A stretch of DNA of 8,773 nucleotides from Thermoanaerobacterales bacterium (GTDB taxonomy: Bacteria; Bacillota; Thermosediminibacteria; Thermosediminibacterales; Tepidanaerobacteraceae), in NCBI GenBank assembly GCA_012839145.1, contig DUNY01000077.1, forward strand, positions 1 through 8,773. Reading direction: 5' to 3'. Positions 5,976 through 8,773 of the stretch are shown piece after piece (the first letter of the stretch is position 1; every line of letters begins with the position of its first letter). The notes beneath the pieces are model-generated. The model had not been told where the DNA came from and made no database searches. It worked only from the letters and a program-made list of their open reading frames with translations. The translations under genes and the position numbers were made by a program.

Positions 5976-6656
5976 ATGCTATTTTTACTGGCATTATTTA
6001 TGGTATTCATGTTTTTTCCATATTTAGTTTTACCTGTAATAATATTTCTAGGCATAGGTTTTTTGTTTTTGCTTCCCTATGTTTTCGTATTTAATTCTTT
6101 ATATAATGTAGTAACTATTCCATGGCAAATTCTAAAAATTGCCTTTGACAGTAGAGTTAGGAAAAACCACAGCTTGGAACATGCTACGATAAATGTACTT
6201 GAAGAAAGGTATGGTAGGAGATTACAAGCAGGAGGCCTTGCTCATTCCAACGGATTTTCCCTACAGGGACCGGATCTTCCGCCACCCTATGAGGTAATGA
6301 GTGCTGTTAAGGAAGGCCACTTTCGTATGATAAACGGGGAAAAAAACCTAGCCATACATCCTCGCTGCGGAACCTCCATTGCTGCTGCAAACTTTTTATT
6401 CTCCCTTTTATTTATTGTAGTGCTGTTCTCATCACATCATTTTTCAATATTAAATGTTATTGCTGCCTTTTTGCTGGCAAATGTTTTAGCCAATCCTTTC
6501 GGTCGAATCCTGCAAAGGTTTTTTACCACATATAGTGCTGTTGACGATGTAGTAATACAGGATATTTATATTCAGTCTTCAAATTATGGATTTCCTTTTA
6601 CCATAATCATAAATCCAAATCGATCATATTTCATTAAAACTTATCAATCAAATTAA
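5976..6656 (+). CDS. Multi-pass membrane protein resembling DUF6391, with HxxEH motif
   Basis: This 226-aa protein has no assigned function. Hydrophobic segments lie at about residues 1-17, 18-40, 138-153 and 156-175. Between the second and third is a polar domain (about 55-135) with NHSLEHATINVLEERYG (64-80), GGLAHSNGFSLQG (86-98) and AIHPRCGTS (126-134). The NHxLEHATI-type motif recalls DUF6391, a family of unknown function; that assignment is from memory. H65-x-x-E68-H69 has the HxxEH spacing of inverted zincin proteases, and H128 and C131 could add metal ligands. Metal binding or hydrolysis is an inference. ATG 5976 is preferred; GTG 5970 would add two residues. It stands alone between two operons, with its own extended -10 promoter and a new promoter after it. 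Confidence 0.75.
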   Translation: MLFLLALFMVFMFFPYLVLPVIIFLGIGFLFLLPYVFVFNSLYNVVTIPWQILKIAFDSRVRKNHSLEHATINVLEERYGRRLQAGGLAHSNGFSLQGPDLPPPYEVMSAVKEGHFRMINGEKNLAIHPRCGTSIAAANFLFSLLFIVVLFSSHHFSILNVIAAFLLANVLANPFGRILQRFFTTYSAVDDVVIQDIYIQSSNYGFPFTIIINPNRSYFIKTYQSN

Positions 6657-6657
6657 T

Positions 6658-6687
6658 TTGGCCTGACAACCAGCAAAGTTGTATAAT
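6658..6687 (+). promoter_or_regulatory. Putative promoter of the gatCAB operon
   Basis: TTGGCC (6658-6663, 4 of 6 to the -35 consensus), an 18-nt spacer and a perfect TATAAT (6682-6687). Transcription would start near 6694, about 50 nt before gatC. That leaves no room for a T-box leader. Confidence 0.5.
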
Positions 6688-6746
6688 ATACCACAAAATG
6701 ATAAAATAAAAAGGTGTAAGCATTAAATAAGAGAGGTGAAAAGCCA

Positions 6747-7031
6747 ATGGATAAAGATACGCTAGAGCGTATGGCGGATATTGCTCATGTGCATCTATAT
6801 GATCAAGAAATAAAACAAATCTCAAAAGAACTCGGCTTTCTTATGGAACACTTTGATAAGCTAAGCCAGGTAGACACCGAAGGGATTACACCTACAGTTC
6901 ACCCTATAACTGATAAAAACGTGCTTAGAGAAGATGCGGTCTGGAAAAGCCTTCCTATTGAGGAGGTTTTAAGGAACGCTCCTGATAAGGATAATAGATT
7001 TTTCAGAGTGCCAAGAATAATTGAGGAATAG
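6747..7031 (+). CDS. gatC: Aspartyl/glutamyl-tRNA amidotransferase subunit C
   Basis: GatC is the small subunit that wraps around GatA and GatB and stabilises the amidotransferase, which turns Glu-tRNA(Gln) and/or Asp-tRNA(Asn) into Gln-tRNA(Gln)/Asn-tRNA(Asn) in the cytosol. The 94-aa length is normal. The N-terminal helical pair (residues 1-40) ends in the family's VDTEGITPTVHP (42-53), followed by NVLREDAV (58-65) and the C-terminal NAPDKDNRFFRVPRIIEE (77-94), which is strongly typical. ATG has AGAGGTG 8 nt upstream. It is the first gene of the operon, 23 nt before gatA. Confidence 0.94.
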   Translation: MDKDTLERMADIAHVHLYDQEIKQISKELGFLMEHFDKLSQVDTEGITPTVHPITDKNVLREDAVWKSLPIEEVLRNAPDKDNRFFRVPRIIEE

Positions 7032-7054
7032 ACATTACGATTGGAGGTAATATA

Positions 7055-8506
7055 TTGGAACTTGAGAAGCTGACGGTTCATAAAGCTCATGAGCTGCTAA
7101 ACAAAAAAGAAATAACCTCTGAAGAACTGACTAAAGCCCTTTTAAAAAGGGTAAGGGATATAGATGATAAAATAAAAGCCTATGTGACTTTAGATACTAA
7201 AAAGGCTTTAGAAATAAGTCGTCAAATTGATGAAAAAGGAGATTTTAAGGCGCCTTTAACGGGAATTCCAGTGGCTGTGAAAGATAATATATGCACCAAA
7301 GACTTACGCACAACTTGTTGTTCAAAAATGCTGGAAAACTTTGTACCACCCTATGATGCTACGGCTTTATCTAAGCTAAAGGAAAAAAGTGCTATTATTC
7401 TAGGAAAGACCAATATGGATGAGTTTGCCATGGGTTCCTCTACGGAAAACTCCTTTTATTTTGCATCTAAAAATCCTTGGAATTTGGAGCGGGTGCCTGG
7501 AGGTTCAGGTTCTGCCGCTGCGGTAGCTGCCGATGAGGCAATATATTCCCTAGATTCGGATACAGGTGGTTCCATAAGACAGGCGGCCAGTTACTGTGGT
7601 GTGGTAGGTCTTAAGCCTACGTATGGTAGAGTGTCCAGGTTTGGTTTAGCAGCAAATGCCGCATCTATGGATACTATTGGTCCTATTACAAAAAATGTAA
7701 AAGACTGTGCCATTTTACTTAATGCTATTGCGGGACTTGACTCATTTGACCCCACATCTTCAGATACCGCGGTGCCGGATTATCTAAAATCCCTTGATAT
7801 AAAATTAAAAGATGTAAAGATAGGTATACCCCAGGAGCTTTTAAGAGATGCAGTTAATGAAGATGTAAAAAGTGCTGTCTTAAATGCATCTAAAACTTTT
7901 GAAGATATGGGCTTTTTCTGTGAAGAAACACGCCTCCCTCACGTCAAATATGCCTTATGGGCCTATTATATAATTGCTGTGGCTGAGGGCAGCTCAGAAA
8001 TGGGTCAATATGACGGCATTCGATATGGGCATAGAGCCGAAAAATATGAAGACTTAAAAAATCTTTATAAAAAGAGCCGTGGTGAAGGTTTTGGAGTTGA
8101 AGTCAAGCGGCGTATTATTTTAGGTACATATTTATCTAATGCAAAGTATTTTGATAAATACTATCTTAAGGCTCAAAAGGTAAGGACACTTATAATGAGA
8201 GACTTTGAAGCTGCTTTTGGGAAATATGACCTTCTAATAACACCTACAACGCCTACCGTAGCATTCAAAATTGGTGAGAAGACCGATGATGCTTTAAAAA
8301 TGTATATGAACGATTTGTGTACAACCCCAGTAAATCTGGCAGGTCTGCCGGCTATATCTATTCCCTGTGGCTTTACCGAAGAGCTTCCCATTGGTCTTCA
8401 GATTATCGGAAAAGCCTTTGATGAGGTGGGAATCATGCAGGCTGCATATGCCTTCGAGCAAAATACTGATTATCATAAAAAGCAGATAAAGTGGAAGGAG
8501 GCATAA
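7055..8506 (+). CDS. gatA: Aspartyl/glutamyl-tRNA amidotransferase subunit A (amidase), with shortened catalytic loop
   Basis: GatA is the glutaminase subunit; it releases ammonia from glutamine and passes it to GatB. It is an amidase-signature enzyme of 483 aa with a Ser-cisSer-Lys triad. K76 (in PVAVKDNI), S151 and S173 (in DTGGSIRQ) align with Lys79, Ser154 and Ser178 of Staphylococcus aureus GatA. The loop normally written GGSSGGSAAA reads GGSGSAAA here (149-156), two residues short. Other usually fixed sites differ: RQPA is RQAA, VAFASSLDQIGP is AANAASMDTIGP (199-210), and NLARYDG is EMGQYDG (315-321). The C-terminal domain is otherwise typical (EVKRRIILGTY, MYMNDLCTTPVNLAGLPAISIPCGF). 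The TTG start has GGAGG 7 nt upstream; gatB follows after 3 nt. It may be a divergent but working GatA or a second copy. Confidence 0.93.
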   Translation: MELEKLTVHKAHELLNKKEITSEELTKALLKRVRDIDDKIKAYVTLDTKKALEISRQIDEKGDFKAPLTGIPVAVKDNICTKDLRTTCCSKMLENFVPPYDATALSKLKEKSAIILGKTNMDEFAMGSSTENSFYFASKNPWNLERVPGGSGSAAAVAADEAIYSLDSDTGGSIRQAASYCGVVGLKPTYGRVSRFGLAANAASMDTIGPITKNVKDCAILLNAIAGLDSFDPTSSDTAVPDYLKSLDIKLKDVKIGIPQELLRDAVNEDVKSAVLNASKTFEDMGFFCEETRLPHVKYALWAYYIIAVAEGSSEMGQYDGIRYGHRAEKYEDLKNLYKKSRGEGFGVEVKRRIILGTYLSNAKYFDKYYLKAQKVRTLIMRDFEAAFGKYDLLITPTTPTVAFKIGEKTDDALKMYMNDLCTTPVNLAGLPAISIPCGFTEELPIGLQIIGKAFDEVGIMQAAYAFEQNTDYHKKQIKWKEA

Positions 8507-8509
8507 GGG

Positions 8510-8773
8510 ATGAAATATGAAACTGTTGTAGGTCTTGAAGTGCATGTGGAACTTTCAACAAAAACAAAGATATTTTGCGGCTGCAGCACCGAATTTGGTA
8601 AAGAACCTAATAGCCACTGTTACCCTATTTGCCTTGGTATGCCTGGCGCTATCCCCCTGATGAATAAAAGCGTAGTTGAGTATGCTGCTAAAGCTGGGCT
8701 TGCTTTAAATTGTCAGATAGCTGAGTTTTCAAGATTTGATCGAAAAAACTACTTTTATCCCGATCTTCCAAAG
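8510..8773 (+). CDS. gatB: Aspartyl/glutamyl-tRNA amidotransferase subunit B (partial, N-terminal 88 residues)
   Basis: GatB binds the misacylated tRNA, phosphorylates the carboxyl side chain with ATP and amidates it using ammonia from GatA. The 88 residues seen match the start of the family: [20 protein letters not shown] (3-22), [12 protein letters not shown] (23-34), [12 protein letters not shown] (41-52), and [13 protein letters not shown] (76-88). The zinc-knuckle region has C23, C25, C37 and C41, but the residue before Pro39, usually Cys in CPxC, is Tyr38. The ATG at 8510 has AAGGAGG 8 nt upstream, within the end of gatA. The rest is outside the window. Confidence 0.95.
   Translation, partial: MKYETVVGLEVHVELSTKTKIFCGCSTEFGKEPNSHCYPICLGMPGAIPLMNKSVVEYAAKAGLALNCQIAEFSRFDRKNYFYPDLPK

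Noticed and set aside
5849..6055. Minus-strand open frame of 68 codons across the hairpin and membrane-protein start
   Set aside because: It overlaps the terminator, promoter and start of the DUF6391-like gene, and has no supporting ribosome binding site.
6663..6668. CTGACA as a -35 for the gatC promoter
   Set aside because: It matches the consensus well (5 of 6) but is only 13 nt from the TATAAT; TTGGCC at 18 nt is the more plausible spacing.
6657..6746. T-box or other riboswitch leader for gatCAB
   Set aside because: The space is only 90 nt, most of it promoter, and no T-box sequence or terminator/antiterminator pair is visible.
8173..8545. Minus-strand open frames over the gatA/gatB junction
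   Set aside because: They are antisense to conserved gatA and gatB sequence.

Overview
This window looks like the chromosome of a low-GC Gram-positive bacterium, most likely of the class Clostridia. The reasons are AT-rich DNA, strong AGGAGG-type ribosome binding sites, frequent TTG and GTG starts, a YtrA-type GntR/ABC cassette, a BirA with an N-terminal DNA-binding domain, and a GatCAB amidotransferase operon. I cannot name the genus from sequence alone. I see no transposase, integrase, phage gene, CRISPR array, rRNA or tRNA, so this reads as ordinary chromosome.

Layout. (1) 1-710, minus strand: the 5' part of an exported protein with a signal peptide and a calcium-loop-like DxDxDGxxE motif, cut by the window edge. 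(2) 711-932: a divergent intergenic region with a promoter for each side. (3) 933-1928, plus: birA, biotin-protein ligase/repressor. (4) 1965-2216, plus: a small unrecognised gene (67 aa, TTG start) whose ribosome binding site is the 3' arm of a perfect 10-bp inverted repeat. (5) 2241-3551, minus: a tRNA nucleotidyltransferase with an HD domain, convergent with the small gene. (6) 3552-3895: a 344-bp divergent intergenic region with a promoter for each flanking gene and an operator-like inverted repeat. (7) 3896-5819, plus: a tight three-gene operon of a YtrA-type GntR regulator, an ABC ATPase and an ABC-2-type permease, followed by a GC-rich hairpin at 5894-5914. (8) 5976-6656, plus: a membrane protein resembling DUF6391, with an HxxEH motif. 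(9) 6747-8773, plus: gatC, gatA and the start of gatB.

How the genes work together. The GntR protein probably represses its own operon, and the ATPase and permease together form one exporter-like complex. GatC, GatA and GatB together convert Glu-tRNA(Gln) and/or Asp-tRNA(Asn) to Gln-tRNA(Gln)/Asn-tRNA(Asn). The CCA enzyme matures tRNA 3' ends. BirA links biotin status to gene control and biotinylates carboxylases.

I did not find a clear new multi-gene system. The points most worth a second look are a two-residue contraction in the catalytic loop of GatA, accompanied by other changes at sites usually conserved in GatA and GatB; the small gene with a sequestered ribosome binding site; and the HxxEH-bearing membrane protein.
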